Positions 17,876-27,725 of a DNA stretch of 42,329 bases are shown here, in pieces (the stretch's first letter is position 1; each line of letters begins with the position of its first letter). The DNA is taken from positions 1 to 42,329 of the forward strand of contig NZ_PGGC01000093.1 of NCBI RefSeq assembly GCF_002795305.1, in the 5' to 3' direction. The notes under the pieces are model-generated. The model saw only the letters and a list, made by a program, of their open reading frames with translations. It ran no database searches and had not been told where the DNA came from. Origin of the DNA: Aeromonas cavernicola. Lineage in GTDB: Bacteria > Pseudomonadota > Gammaproteobacteria > Enterobacterales > Aeromonadaceae. Position numbers and translations under genes: made by a program.

Positions 17876-19270
17876 ATGAACAAAAAGGAAGCAAGTTACT
17901 ATCAACGGATCTGGCGCTGGCACTTCTATGCTGGCCTGTTTGTGGCACCGTTTTTGATCATGCTGTCGCTAACTGGGATCGTCTATCTGTTCAAACCCCA
18001 GCTCGACAACCTGATGTACTCAGCGTTAATGAAGGTTGAGCCCGTCCACCAGCCACTCAGTGCCGATCAGTTGCTGGCCGAGGCGATGATCGCCATGCCT
18101 CATGCCAGCCTGCGTAAATACCTGCCACCAGCCGCACCTGATGACAGCGCCCAATTCGTTGTCACCTATCATGGCGATGAGCTCACACTGTTTATGGACC
18201 CCGCCACCGGCACCCTGCTCGGCACCATGGACAACAAATGGAATCTGCAAGCGGTAGCCCGCTCCCTGCACGCCGAGTTGCTGCTCGGCACCACGGGGGA
18301 TCGGCTGATCGAGCTGGCCGCAGGTTGGGGGCTGGTGTTGCTACTAAGCGGCCTCTACCTCTGGTGGCCACGCAAGGGGCCCGGGGTGGGCGGCATCCTC
18401 TGGCCCAGAGTGAACCAGCGCGGACGCCTCTGGTGGCGGGATCTGCACGCCGTTGTCGGCTTCTGGGGCGCCGCTTTTCTGCTGCTATTGTTGCTAAGCG
18501 GCATGACTTGGACCGGTTTCTGGGGCGATCAATTTGCCGCAGTCTGGAACCGCTTCCCCGTTGCCATGTGGAACGAGGTGCCCAAATCGGCACCGCTGGC
18601 CCGTAGCCTGAATCAGGCACACGAGCAGACCGTCCCCTGGGCGGTGGAGAACACCCCCATGCCCAGCTCGCAGCCGGTCGATGAGGGGCACGATCATGGT
18701 GCCATGAACCACGGCGAACATCAGGGAATGGTGATGGCAAGCCACCGTATTGCGCTGCAGCAGGTGGTCGAGATCGCCAATGAACGAGGCGTCCAACCGG
18801 GTTACAGCATCACCCCGCCGGTCGGCGACAGCGGTGTCTACACCATCGCCCTGTTTGCCGACGATCCACGCAACGACGCCACCTTGCATATCGATCAATA
18901 CAGCGGCAAGGTGCTGGCCGATGTGCGCTGGCAGGATTATGGCCCGGTCGCCAAGACGGTGGAGAGCGGCGTCATGCTGCACATGGGCAAGCTCTACGGC
19001 TGGCCCCATCAGCTCGCCATGCTGATCATCTGCCTGATGGTGCTGGCCAGCGCCGTAAGCGGCTTGTGGATCTGGTGGCAACGCCGCCCACAGGGCAGAC
19101 TCGCTGCACCACCATTGCCTGCCACTCGCCCCCCCATGGCGGGAGCGCTCACGGTCCTGATCCTACTTGGCATAGTGTTTCCCCTAGTGGGCCTCTCGAT
19201 GGTGCTGATCGGGTTGGCTGATACCCTCTTTTTCTCCCGTCGAGCTGCCAACGTAGCGCACGCCCGCTAA
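17876..19270 (+). CDS. PepSY domain-containing inner-membrane protein
   Basis: A 464-residue protein of the PepSY_TM family (iron-uptake regulated proteins such as PiuB/FoxB-like), often an inner-membrane reductase for siderophore iron. Hydrophobic segments occur near residues 17-38, 144-162, 195-210, 380-400 and 423-450. After the first helix is HFYAGLFVAPF (a conserved His); more His residues lie at helix ends as expected for heme or metal ligands. A His-rich stretch near 270-285 (GHDHGAMNHGEHQG) faces the periplasm by topology and could bind a metal. No siderophore receptor or TonB gene is adjacent. AAGGGG lies upstream, within the leader hairpin. Role is inferred; it could instead serve copper or heme handling. 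Confidence 0.85.
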   Translation: MNKKEASYYQRIWRWHFYAGLFVAPFLIMLSLTGIVYLFKPQLDNLMYSALMKVEPVHQPLSADQLLAEAMIAMPHASLRKYLPPAAPDDSAQFVVTYHGDELTLFMDPATGTLLGTMDNKWNLQAVARSLHAELLLGTTGDRLIELAAGWGLVLLLSGLYLWWPRKGPGVGGILWPRVNQRGRLWWRDLHAVVGFWGAAFLLLLLLSGMTWTGFWGDQFAAVWNRFPVAMWNEVPKSAPLARSLNQAHEQTVPWAVENTPMPSSQPVDEGHDHGAMNHGEHQGMVMASHRIALQQVVEIANERGVQPGYSITPPVGDSGVYTIALFADDPRNDATLHIDQYSGKVLADVRWQDYGPVAKTVESGVMLHMGKLYGWPHQLAMLIICLMVLASAVSGLWIWWQRRPQGRLAAPPLPATRPPMAGALTVLILLGIVFPLVGLSMVLIGLADTLFFSRRAANVAHAR

Positions 19271-19284
19271 TAGTCAGTCTCATT

Positions 19285-19312
19285 CAGAGGACGCCTAGTG
19301 AGGCGTCCTCTG
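19285..19312 (+). terminator. Candidate terminator downstream of the PepSY gene
   Basis: A perfect 12-bp stem (19285-19296 with 19301-19312, loop AGTG). The tail is only weakly T-rich, so termination may be partial. The rest of the gap up to 19523 shows no gene. Confidence 0.6.
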
Positions 19313-19523
19313 TCGTGTTATCCCTCCCGAACCTCAAACGCCAACTTCATCGTATCGCCTCAACCACGCTACGGCCGTATTGGTCACGATGGCCATTTCT
19401 TGAATATGGGTTATTTATCTAAGCCACCGTGCACCACTCAATGTGCAAACAGTCCTTAAACTGGCAGATTGCCCCCCTTTTCTTTATCATTCCCCATCAT
19501 TTTCGAGTTTAAGATCCATCGCC

Positions 19524-21146
19524 ATGGCAAAAGCCCTCTCTCTGATGCTTGCCCAGTTAAACCTGACGGTAGGCGCCATCGAAGAAAACTGTGACAAGGT
19601 ATTGGCTGCGGCTACGCAGGCTGAGCAGCAAGGTGCCGACCTGCTGGTCTGCTCCGAACTGACGCTGACCGGCTATCCACCAGAAGATCTGCTGCTACGT
19701 GCCGATCTGATGATCCGAGTCGATGCCGCGCTGACTCGCATTGCCGCATGGCAAGGGAACTGCGCCATTCTGGTGGGTCACCCTTGGCGTGAAGCGGGTG
19801 CGCTCTACAACGCCGCCTCGCTCTATGAGCAAGGCAGGCTGATCGCCCGCTACTTCAAGCAGGATTTGCCCAACTACGGGGTATTTGATGAACAGCGTTA
19901 CTTCAGCGCCGCGACAATGAGCTGCGTGGTGCCATTTCGTGGCCATCAGCTGGGGCTGCTCATCTGTGAAGACTTGTGGCAACCCGGCCCAGCGCTGGCC
20001 GCCAAGGCTGCGGGGGCTGAGCTACTGCTCACCCTCAACGCCTCCCCTTACGATCAACAAAAACCGTGCATTCGCCGCGAGTTACTGACCACCCGCTGCG
20101 ATCAAACCGGTTTGCCACTGGTCTATCTCAATCAGGTAGGGGGCCAGGATGAGCTGATTTTTGATGGCTGCTCCAAGGTTTTCAACAGCCAAGGTGAACT
20201 GACCCATAAGCTGGCTCCATTTGCCGAAGAGCTAGGGTTGGTGCGCTTTGTCGATGGCCAACCGGTAAAAGAGCGTGAACCCGCGGCTCAACTCGAACCA
20301 CTGGCGGAAACGTATCAGGCGCTGGTGCTGGCAGTGCGCGATTACGTCACCAAGAACGGTTTCCAAGGTGCCGTTCTGGGCCTCTCCGGCGGCATCGACT
20401 CGGCACTAACCCTCGCCATCGCGGCCGATGCCATCGGCGCCGACAAAGTGCAGGCAGTGATGATGCCATTTCGCTACACCGCTCAGATGAGCGTAGAAGA
20501 TGCTAAAGAGCAGGCACAGCGAATGGGCGTGGAGTTCAACATCATCTCCATCGAGCCCATGTTCGAAGGCTTCATGGCCCAGCTGGCACCGCTGTTTGCA
20601 GGGACTGCCCGCGATACCACCGAAGAGAACCTGCAAGCCCGCTGCCGCGGAGTGCTGTTGATGGCACTGTCTAACAAACGTCGCCGCATCGTGCTAACGA
20701 CGGGCAACAAGAGTGAGATGGCGGTGGGCTATGCCACCCTGTATGGTGACATGGCCGGTGGCTTTGATGTACTCAAAGATGTGCCCAAAACCTTAGTCTT
20801 CAAACTGTGTGAATACCGTAACTCGCTCGATTATGTGATCCCGCAGCGGGTGATCGACCGCCCTCCTTCGGCAGAGCTGGCCCCTGACCAAGTGGATCAG
20901 GACAGCCTCCCCCCCTACGACATCTTGGATGCCATCCTCAAGCGCTATGTCGAAGAGGATGCCTCGGTCGCGGAATTGGTGGCTGAAGGCTTTGAAGAGG
21001 TGGTAGTACGTAAGGTGATCCGACTGGTGGATCTCAATGAATATAAACGTCGTCAGGCAGCTGTCGGGCCCCGCATCACAGCCCGTAACTTTGGTAAGGA
21101 TCGCCGCTACCCTATTACCTCTGGGTTCGGTAAACAGAACTGGTAA
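19524..21146 (+). CDS. nadE: Glutamine-dependent NAD+ synthetase NadE
   Basis: NadE converts deamido-NAD to NAD with ATP, using ammonia freed from glutamine by its own amidase domain. The 540-residue protein has an N-terminal nitrilase-like domain with the triad E45 (CSELTLTG), K112 (FKQDLPNYG) and C148 (LICEDLW), then a C-terminal synthetase domain with the P-loop LSGGIDSALT (near residues 287-296), the later TTGNKSEMAVGY motif and the KDVPK segment. I begin at the ATG at 19524 (MAKALSLML), because the long upstream extension from 19443 is not part of the family. It is followed nine nt later by glnB, as in many beta- and gammaproteobacteria. The glutaminase domain would make it independent of free ammonia. 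Confidence 0.96.
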   Translation: MAKALSLMLAQLNLTVGAIEENCDKVLAAATQAEQQGADLLVCSELTLTGYPPEDLLLRADLMIRVDAALTRIAAWQGNCAILVGHPWREAGALYNAASLYEQGRLIARYFKQDLPNYGVFDEQRYFSAATMSCVVPFRGHQLGLLICEDLWQPGPALAAKAAGAELLLTLNASPYDQQKPCIRRELLTTRCDQTGLPLVYLNQVGGQDELIFDGCSKVFNSQGELTHKLAPFAEELGLVRFVDGQPVKEREPAAQLEPLAETYQALVLAVRDYVTKNGFQGAVLGLSGGIDSALTLAIAADAIGADKVQAVMMPFRYTAQMSVEDAKEQAQRMGVEFNIISIEPMFEGFMAQLAPLFAGTARDTTEENLQARCRGVLLMALSNKRRRIVLTTGNKSEMAVGYATLYGDMAGGFDVLKDVPKTLVFKLCEYRNSLDYVIPQRVIDRPPSAELAPDQVDQDSLPPYDILDAILKRYVEEDASVAELVAEGFEEVVVRKVIRLVDLNEYKRRQAAVGPRITARNFGKDRRYPITSGFGKQNW

Positions 21147-21494
<348 letters not shown>

Positions 21495-21498
21495 CCGG

Positions 21499-22146
21499 AT
21501 GCAACAACCTCGTCATCCCCCATTGCGGCGCGTTTTCACCTCCTGCGCGTGGCAACGCGCGGTCGTCGTATTGGTGCTACTACTGGGTATCACGGCTTGT
21601 AGTACCCGTCCCCCTGCGCAACCAGACAACCTGTGCCAGATCTTTCGCGAGAAGCCCGATTGGCACAAGGCGGCGCTCAAGATGAACGAGCAGTGGGGCA
21701 CCCCAGTGCAAGTGGTGATGGCCATGATGTATCAGGAGTCCTCTTTTGTGCACGATGCCCAGCCACCGATGCAGTATTTTCTGTTCATCCCAACTGGGCG
21801 TGCCAGTTCAGCCTATGGCTATGCTCAGGTGAAAGATGAAACTTGGGCTGATTACCAACGTGAGACGGGCAATAGCTGGAGCGATCGCGACGACTTTGCC
21901 GACGCCATCGACTTCATGGGCTGGTACACTCATAAGGCTCAACGGCTCAACGGCACCTCTAAGTGGGATGCCTATGGCCAATATCTCAACTATCACGAAG
22001 GGTGGGGTGGCTATCGGCGCGGCTCTTACCGCAATAAGGGGTGGTTGATGAAGACCTCCCGTAAGGTAGAGGCTCGCGCCCAACGCTACGGCGCCCAGTA
22101 TCGACAATGCAAGGATCAGCTCGCTCGTGGGGGCTGGTTCTGGTAA
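21499..22146 (+). CDS. Lysozyme-like (SLT) lipoprotein
   Basis: A 215-residue secreted lipoprotein with a lytic transglycosylase-type (SLT) fold: a signal segment (about residues 20-33) ends in the lipobox GITAC, so C34 should be lipidated; catalytic-type E80 is in MMYQESSF; later comes RASSAYGYAQVKDETW and the motif DAIDFMGWYTHKA and YLNYHEGWGGYRRGSY. It should cleave peptidoglycan glycan strands or act in the envelope. It starts four nt past the glnB stop with no strong site of its own, so it may be coupled to glnB translation. The combination glnB-lipoprotein-luxS has no obvious functional logic. Confidence 0.85.
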   Translation: MQQPRHPPLRRVFTSCAWQRAVVVLVLLLGITACSTRPPAQPDNLCQIFREKPDWHKAALKMNEQWGTPVQVVMAMMYQESSFVHDAQPPMQYFLFIPTGRASSAYGYAQVKDETWADYQRETGNSWSDRDDFADAIDFMGWYTHKAQRLNGTSKWDAYGQYLNYHEGWGGYRRGSYRNKGWLMKTSRKVEARAQRYGAQYRQCKDQLARGGWFW

Positions 22147-22164
22147 CCCAATCAGGAGTCAGAA

Positions 22165-22674
22165 ATGCCGTTATTGGACAGTTTTACCGTTGATCATACC
22201 CGTATGGCCGCACCGGCTGTGCGTATTGCAAAAACCATGCAGACTCCAAATAAAGACACTATTACCGTGTTTGACCTGCGTTTTTGTGTGCCGAATCAGG
22301 AGATCCTCTCCGAGCGCGGTATCCATACCCTAGAGCACCTGTTTGCCGGTTTTATGCGTGACCATCTGAACGGCAACGGGGTTGAGATCATCGACATCTC
22401 CCCGATGGGGTGCCGTACAGGTTTTTATATGAGTCTCATTGGCGCACCGGATGAAGCCCGCGTCGGTGCAGCTTGGCAGGCTGCCATGAGTGATGTGCTC
22501 GCCGTACAAGAACAGGGAAAAATTCCGGAACTTAACGAATATCAGTGCGGCACCTACAGCATGCATTCACTCGAAGAGGCCCACGCGATTGCCCGCTCAG
22601 TGTTAGATCGAGGGGTGGGCATCAACCACAACGATGAGCTGGCCTTACCGGCAGAAAAACTGCACAACCTATAA
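22165..22674 (+). CDS. luxS: S-ribosylhomocysteine lyase LuxS
   Basis: LuxS cleaves S-ribosylhomocysteine to homocysteine and DPD, the precursor of autoinducer-2, in the activated methyl cycle. The 169-residue protein carries the metal ligands H54, H58 and C128 and catalytic C83 and E57 in the expected places ([38 protein letters not shown]). AGGAG is upstream. A terminator follows at 22720. Its homocysteine product feeds methionine synthesis together with MetF (5463), which is only a metabolic link here. Confidence 0.98.
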   Translation: MPLLDSFTVDHTRMAAPAVRIAKTMQTPNKDTITVFDLRFCVPNQEILSERGIHTLEHLFAGFMRDHLNGNGVEIIDISPMGCRTGFYMSLIGAPDEARVGAAWQAAMSDVLAVQEQGKIPELNEYQCGTYSMHSLEEAHAIARSVLDRGVGINHNDELALPAEKLHNL

Positions 22675-22719
22675 TTGCAGCCACTGCGCAATAGCGTGGC
22701 ATACCAAGCCACAATAACC

Positions 22720-22746
22720 ACGCCGGTCGCGATAGACCGGCGTTTT
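22720..22746 (+). terminator. Rho-independent terminator downstream of luxS
   Basis: Perfect 9-bp stem (22720-22728 with 22735-22743, loop GCGATA) followed by a short T-run. Confidence 0.8.
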
Positions 22747-22862
22747 ATTAGCAGCAGCAAAACGGCCCCTGCTGGTCAACCGTGATCCTTATGCCAATTT
22801 TGGATACACTCGCCTCACCTTGGCCCCATTGGGCGGGCCAGCCACACCTCAGGTAGCAAGCG

Positions 22863-23672
22863 ATGTATAAGCTGATTGCATTGGATATGGACGGCACCCT
22901 ACTCGATCATCAGGGCCAGATTTCCCCCCGCACCCACGCCGCGATCCGCGCTGCCCGCGCCAAAGGCGTCACTGTTGTATTAGCCTCGGGCCGACCACTG
23001 GAGGGCATGACCCGTTATCTGGCCGAGCTTGACCTGATCAGCAGAGACGATTATGTCATTTGCTACAACGGTGCATTAGTGCAACAGGTTGCTGACCAAC
23101 GCATCATTCGTAGCCAGTTACTGACCGGTGCAGATGCCAGTGCGCTCGCTCGCCTAGCCGATGAACTCGTCGTCAACGTCCACGGTTTCTCGGTCACGCA
23201 GGGCCTGATCAGCCCCCGTATCAGCCCATATACCGAACACGAATCACGCCTCATCGGGATGCCCATCAAACTCGTGGATTTTGCTACCTTGGCCGCTGAT
23301 GAGCAGATCCTGAAGGTGATGATGATCGATGAGCCCAGCACGCTATCCCGCGCCATCTCGCTGTTACCAGCCGAGTTATATCAACGTTATACCGTGGTGC
23401 AGAGCGCACCATTTTTCCTTGAGTTCATGAATAAACAGAGCAATAAGGGGACCGGTGTTGCGGCACTTGCTGAGCACTTAGGGATCTGCGCTGCACAAGT
23501 GATTGCGGTGGGTGATGCAGGAAACGACCGCCATATGATCGAATATGCTGGGCTTGGGGTCGCAATGGGCAACGCGACCGATGAAATCAAGGCGCTGGCC
23601 CAGCACATCACGGCCCGCAATGATGAGGATGGGGTAGCCCAAGTGATCGAACAGTTTGTATTGAATGCCTGA
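22863..23672 (+). CDS. yidA: HAD superfamily (Cof-type) phosphatase, YidA-like
   Basis: A 269-residue Cof-type HAD phosphatase, likely acting on small phosphosugars; E. coli YidA has a similar length (270). It has the nucleophile motif DMDGTLLD (residues 8-15), SGRP at 42-45, NKGTG..LAEHLGI.A..V.AVGDAGNDRHMIEYA with the GDxxND Mg2+ motif, and the GxAMGNA motif. The CDS has only a weak ribosome-binding site (AGGTAG). It is monocistronic between terminators. Confidence 0.85.
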   Translation: MYKLIALDMDGTLLDHQGQISPRTHAAIRAARAKGVTVVLASGRPLEGMTRYLAELDLISRDDYVICYNGALVQQVADQRIIRSQLLTGADASALARLADELVVNVHGFSVTQGLISPRISPYTEHESRLIGMPIKLVDFATLAADEQILKVMMIDEPSTLSRAISLLPAELYQRYTVVQSAPFFLEFMNKQSNKGTGVAALAEHLGICAAQVIAVGDAGNDRHMIEYAGLGVAMGNATDEIKALAQHITARNDEDGVAQVIEQFVLNA

Positions 23673-23696
23673 GTGGCCTTGCTGGGATCAGCATAG

Positions 23697-23726
23697 AAAG
23701 AGGGAAGCGTGTGAGCTTCCCTCTTT
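23697..23726. terminator. Bidirectional terminator between yidA and the PBP gene
   Basis: Perfect 12-bp stem (23697-23708 with 23715-23726, loop GTGTGA) with A/T-rich outer ends on both sides, suited to end the two convergent transcripts. Confidence 0.75.
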
Positions 23727-23773
23727 CTTGTTTAGTACCGAGCAGACCTAACTCTGATCATGCTATGGCGGGT

Positions 23774-26700
23774 TTATTGCGTGGCGAGACACTGGGTATG
23801 GGCTCCCTGCTGCAAATAGGGCATTAGCAACGGCGCCATGCCTTTTAGCACCTGAACGGGTAATGCCGACGTGAAGCGGAACTTATCGGACTGACTACCC
23901 GGTACATAGGCGGTCAGGGTTCCAAAATGGTCGTCACCGAGATAGAAGACAAAGGTGGCTGTGCGGTTACGAGCAAGGGAACTCGTCACATTGCCATAAC
24001 GGCCAACGGTCTCTATACGGTTATCCCCCGTTCCGGTTTTTCCGCCCATTTGAAGCACAGTGCCATCTGGCAAAGTGAAAATACCTGCCAGACGTCTCGC
24101 AGTTCCCCCTTCCACGACTTTAGATAGGGCATTGCGCAAGGCTGCCGCGACTTCGGCCGGCATAACCCGTGTGCCTTCGCTGCGTAGTGGCTCAAATTCG
24201 GTTTCAAAGGGTGTGCCTTTGGCAAACGAGAGCTGCTCAATACGTAGAGTGGGACTACGCACCCCGCCATTTTGAATAATCCCCATTAGCTCGGCCAGTG
24301 CTGCGGGGCGATCTCCTGAGCTTCCTAACGCCGTCGCTAAAGAGGGCACCAAGTGATCAAAGGGGTAACCGAGTCGGGCCCACCGTTGATGAATATCGAG
24401 GAACGCCTCGACCTCCAGCATGGTGCGGATCCGGTTGTCACGGGCACTGCGATGCCGCGTTTTGAATAACCAGCTGTAGACTTCTTGTCGCTCATCGCGG
24501 CTAGCGGCGACCGCATCGGCGAAGGTTGCCTTATCAAACTCTTTCAAGTAGGCGAGTAGCCATAATTCCAGTGGATGCACCCGAGCAATATAGCCTTGAT
24601 CAGGCAGTGAATATTTACCAGGACCATAGCTGTCATAGAGCTGGCTTATCCGCTTACTGCTGAGGGTGTCCCGAGGCAAACGTTCGGCAAGAAACGCGGC
24701 AAACGTTGCTTCATCTGCATCAGGCATGAGGTAGCGATGCACGGCAGCAAGCCTGACTGCAGTGGGTTTTAGCCCATCAAAAAACGTATCGAGCTGCTCT
24801 TCGGCTGTCTTGCCCTGATATTTACGCCAAAAACGCAGTAAGTAAGTTTGCCCCTCTTTGTCTGCAAACTTGGCTAGGTACTCCTTGCGGCGCGGGTCTT
24901 TATCATCTTTGAGCAGCTGGGCGCGATTCCCCTCTTTGTACAGGCTATAGCGGACGATATCGCGCATCAGCCGAACAAAGGGCAGGTTGATTGACTCACG
25001 TAGTGAGTCTCTTAGCGTCGGCACGCGGCCATTATCCTCTCTTCGAAAGTTATTAAAGGTGTGCATGCCGCCACCGGTGAAGAAGGCCTCACCGGGGCTG
25101 GCCGAATACTGGCGATCGAGTGCAGCCTCTAGCATCAGTGGCAAGCTCTTATCACCGCTCCTCATCAAGTAGGCGATAGCCCATGAAGTTAAGTTGTCCT
25201 GAGCCGCAGCCGCCATTTGGCGGAGTTTTTCAATCGGCATCAGGGCGTATCGATCATGCAGCTCCGCAACTATTTCCAGATAGGTGGTCAACACCCGCAG
25301 CTTAGCGGTGGAGCCCAACTCCAATTTAGAACCTTCATTGATATCGAAAGGTTGGTCGGTATTATCCGTCTGCACTCGGACTTTGAAACCAGTCGGTGAT
25401 TTTTCGAAAAGCGTGAAACTGTAACGAACGTCAGCCGTCTTTTCTGGCGACAATAAGCGCTCACCAAATAACCCAACCTGAGCGGCAAATGTCGGATCTG
25501 CTAGCTGCTGTAAGTAGCGTGAGATCTCGTTTTGCAGTGGCATATTAAGACTAGTGTTAGCGGTCAAATCCATCCGATCCAAGTCATATAGTTGGATACC
25601 CAATTGCCTGCTAAGACGGGTGCGGGCGACCTGTAATCCTTTGTTATTATTTACTTTAGTGATGGCGGGTGACTGTAGAAAATCACGGAAGTTGATTTTA
25701 GCCTTAAGGGCCGCTTCCATCAGGTGTGGGGTGATCATCCCCTCCTGCACAAATAGCCGTAGATAGCTATCAGTTAAGGTTGCCAGCGCATCACGGCCTT
25801 GTGCCAAATAGTATGAGGGGCGACGGTGCGCAATCATCAGCGAAACGACTTGCCGTAATGCCAAACCCTGCTCGGCAAGAGGAGTGCTTAGATTCCGGGC
25901 CGGATCTAACAGGCGATTAACCTCATCGAAATTCGCGCCAAACCAAACCCACAGGCCATCACCTAAACCATGCACTTCACCGTATCCGGGCGCAGCTGAA
26001 AGCGGCACTGAGTTGAGGTACGCCCACGCAACTAGCTTACGTGCGGCTAACGTTTCAGGGCCAAGTCGGTAGGCTCGCACACTGGCTGACGCCATTTGGC
26101 GAATTTTTTCCGTCGGAGAGAGCGTTAACCCATCGGGAGAGTGACGATACTTTTCAACCTGTGTAGCCAAGGTGCTACCACCAGCAGATTGATCTTGCAT
26201 ATCCAATGCTTTGCCAACTTGTGACAATGCCGCTTTGGCAAAGCGGGGCCAGTCGACCGCAGGATTAGCAAGGGGCTCTTCATTACTGAGCAAATCACGG
26301 TTCTCAATGAATAACAGTGATTGCATCACTAATGGGGGAATAGCGCTGAAATCAGGGTAGTAGTGGGTCGGGTATTTAAATTGATAGAAAGGCTCTGCAC
26401 GGCAGTCATGTAGGGTAAGACCCGCTTGCACTTTTTCGGTATAAGGCACGAAGAACCCACGGCGGGCATAATCATAAAGCTCATCCGAGAAATGGGCTTG
26501 TTGACTGATTTGGTAGCCTCGTTGTAATAGGCGCTCCTGCATCATTGGCAGCTGCACATAGCCAAGCCGCTTATCGAAAGGGCCATCATCAGGGAAGGTG
26601 ATCTGTTTACTAGGCCCAGTTTCCACCTGATAAGTCAGCTTGGCAGCATAGCGTGAAATTTCCCGCGACTGCAGGGTCGAGGTTTTCATCTCGTAGCCAA

Positions 26701-26857
26701 CCAAGGCAATAACCGCCGCCAAACATAATAAAAAGAGAAAACAGAATAGCCAGCGCCACCAAGATCTACGCTTGCGCTGATGGTTTCCGTCCTTGGTCTG
26801 GACAGGCAAATCTTGAGGTGCCACTTGTGTCAAATCCATCTGTTTTGATGCGCCCAT
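23774..26857 (-). CDS. Divergent class A penicillin-binding protein (GT51 + transpeptidase)
   Basis: A 1027-residue bifunctional peptidoglycan synthase: a cytoplasmic N-terminal tail, a single membrane anchor (about residues 33-54), a GT51 glycosyltransferase domain and a transpeptidase domain. GT51 motifs are divergent: SLLFIENRDLL (canonical EDRRF; Glu at 185), GGSTLATQ (226-233) and a helical EKIRQMASAS segment. Transpeptidase motifs are intact: GSTAK (S516/K519), SIN (621-623) and KTGTGDN (from 940), with an unusually long insertion between the last two. It is not mrcA, mrcB or pbpC by length or motifs. I start at the ATG at 26857 (GGCGGGG upstream), since the preceding frame only begins with TTG. 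Stand-alone gene. Confidence 0.85.
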   Translation of the reverse strand: MGASKQMDLTQVAPQDLPVQTKDGNHQRKRRSWWRWLFCFLFLLCLAAVIALVGYEMKTSTLQSREISRYAAKLTYQVETGPSKQITFPDDGPFDKRLGYVQLPMMQERLLQRGYQISQQAHFSDELYDYARRGFFVPYTEKVQAGLTLHDCRAEPFYQFKYPTHYYPDFSAIPPLVMQSLLFIENRDLLSNEEPLANPAVDWPRFAKAALSQVGKALDMQDQSAGGSTLATQVEKYRHSPDGLTLSPTEKIRQMASASVRAYRLGPETLAARKLVAWAYLNSVPLSAAPGYGEVHGLGDGLWVWFGANFDEVNRLLDPARNLSTPLAEQGLALRQVVSLMIAHRRPSYYLAQGRDALATLTDSYLRLFVQEGMITPHLMEAALKAKINFRDFLQSPAITKVNNNKGLQVARTRLSRQLGIQLYDLDRMDLTANTSLNMPLQNEISRYLQQLADPTFAAQVGLFGERLLSPEKTADVRYSFTLFEKSPTGFKVRVQTDNTDQPFDINEGSKLELGSTAKLRVLTTYLEIVAELHDRYALMPIEKLRQMAAAAQDNLTSWAIAYLMRSGDKSLPLMLEAALDRQYSASPGEAFFTGGGMHTFNNFRREDNGRVPTLRDSLRESINLPFVRLMRDIVRYSLYKEGNRAQLLKDDKDPRRKEYLAKFADKEGQTYLLRFWRKYQGKTAEEQLDTFFDGLKPTAVRLAAVHRYLMPDADEATFAAFLAERLPRDTLSSKRISQLYDSYGPGKYSLPDQGYIARVHPLELWLLAYLKEFDKATFADAVAASRDERQEVYSWLFKTRHRSARDNRIRTMLEVEAFLDIHQRWARLGYPFDHLVPSLATALGSSGDRPAALAELMGIIQNGGVRSPTLRIEQLSFAKGTPFETEFEPLRSEGTRVMPAEVAAALRNALSKVVEGGTARRLAGIFTLPDGTVLQMGGKTGTGDNRIETVGRYGNVTSSLARNRTATFVFYLGDDHFGTLTAYVPGSQSDKFRFTSALPVQVLKGMAPLLMPYLQQGAHTQCLATQ

Positions 26858-27034
26858 ACAGACCCCGCCATGGTTGCGCAATTTATTGTATTTAATCCAA
26901 GCTTAGTCGTTTCAAGTCAATAGCTTGAAACAATTGACGGCTTTATAGAGATGGTAACAGGGCGATCTTAAAAAAGGGAGGCGATTATTTCGAGAATGTT
27001 AGATTTTAAGGGGGCAGGGTTGGCAAATGATATG

Positions 27035-27724
27035 TTAGGCGATCAGGTTTAACTGAGGGACATCTATCGATTGGGCCTTCTGTTGATAGCGGGTCGAGAT
27101 AGCCGTATTACGTAACTGCATGTATGCACTAATCATCCCCTCATTCATCACATTAGATGCCGTAGATTGCTGATCGTCAGAGGAGGGGGGCTGACCCATG
27201 CTGGCGGTTAGATTTCGCTCGGTTCCAGACTCTAATGTTGCATCCTGAAATAGCGCCCCAGAGGCCGCAGTCACTAGAACCGCGTTGTCCGATAAAACAG
27301 GGTCAGCTGCTTGCGCCGCTAAGCCATCACTGTATATGCCGTCTTGTCGCTGGGATAGCGCACGAGGATTAAAAGAATATTGCTCATTATCCGGCCCCCA
27401 CGATGACTGACGTGACCTTCCGTGTTTTTTAGATTGCCCCTGCTGATTTGACTCTTGTTGCTTCTTGCGCTGCTTATCTTTTTCTGCACTATCAACTAAC
27501 GAGGAATGGCTCTTACTCGATGCTTGAGCATGGGGAGCCATAAATAACCATTCGCTAGCTCTTGGCCTATCTTGTTGCGCTCCGATTTGTGATTCCCCGC
27601 TGCTCGACTGCCCTTGGCTAGGTTGTGGGATTAACTCAGCTTGTTTATTCTCACGCCTCGCCGCCTCTACCTGCGGATGAAGCTGATTGGGGATCAGTGG
27701 GGGGAGCGTAACGTTGATGCTCAT
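27035..27724 (-). CDS. Hypothetical Gln/Ser-rich protein
   Basis: I do not recognise this 229-residue protein. It has no signal peptide or membrane segment. Residues about 25-125 are rich in Gln, Ser, Lys and Arg and probably disordered (including KDKQRKKQQE and SKKHGRS). The C-terminal 35 residues (MISAYMQLRNTAISTRYQQKAQSI region) look helical. It begins one nt after the stop of the small rod-like gene at 27726 and probably follows it in one operon. A helical C-terminus next to a rod-like protein resembles a pairing of flagellar or secretion accessory proteins, but that is a guess. Confidence 0.6.
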   Translation of the reverse strand: MSINVTLPPLIPNQLHPQVEAARRENKQAELIPQPSQGQSSSGESQIGAQQDRPRASEWLFMAPHAQASSKSHSSLVDSAEKDKQRKKQQESNQQGQSKKHGRSRQSSWGPDNEQYSFNPRALSQRQDGIYSDGLAAQAADPVLSDNAVLVTAASGALFQDATLESGTERNLTASMGQPPSSDDQQSTASNVMNEGMISAYMQLRNTAISTRYQQKAQSIDVPQLNLIA

Positions 27725-27725
27725 T

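Noticed and set aside
26909-26931. An 8-bp stem-loop (GTTTCAAG/CTTGAAAC) downstream of the hypothetical gene, upstream of the PBP gene.
   Set aside because: No T-run in either direction and no clear role; too short to claim a terminator.
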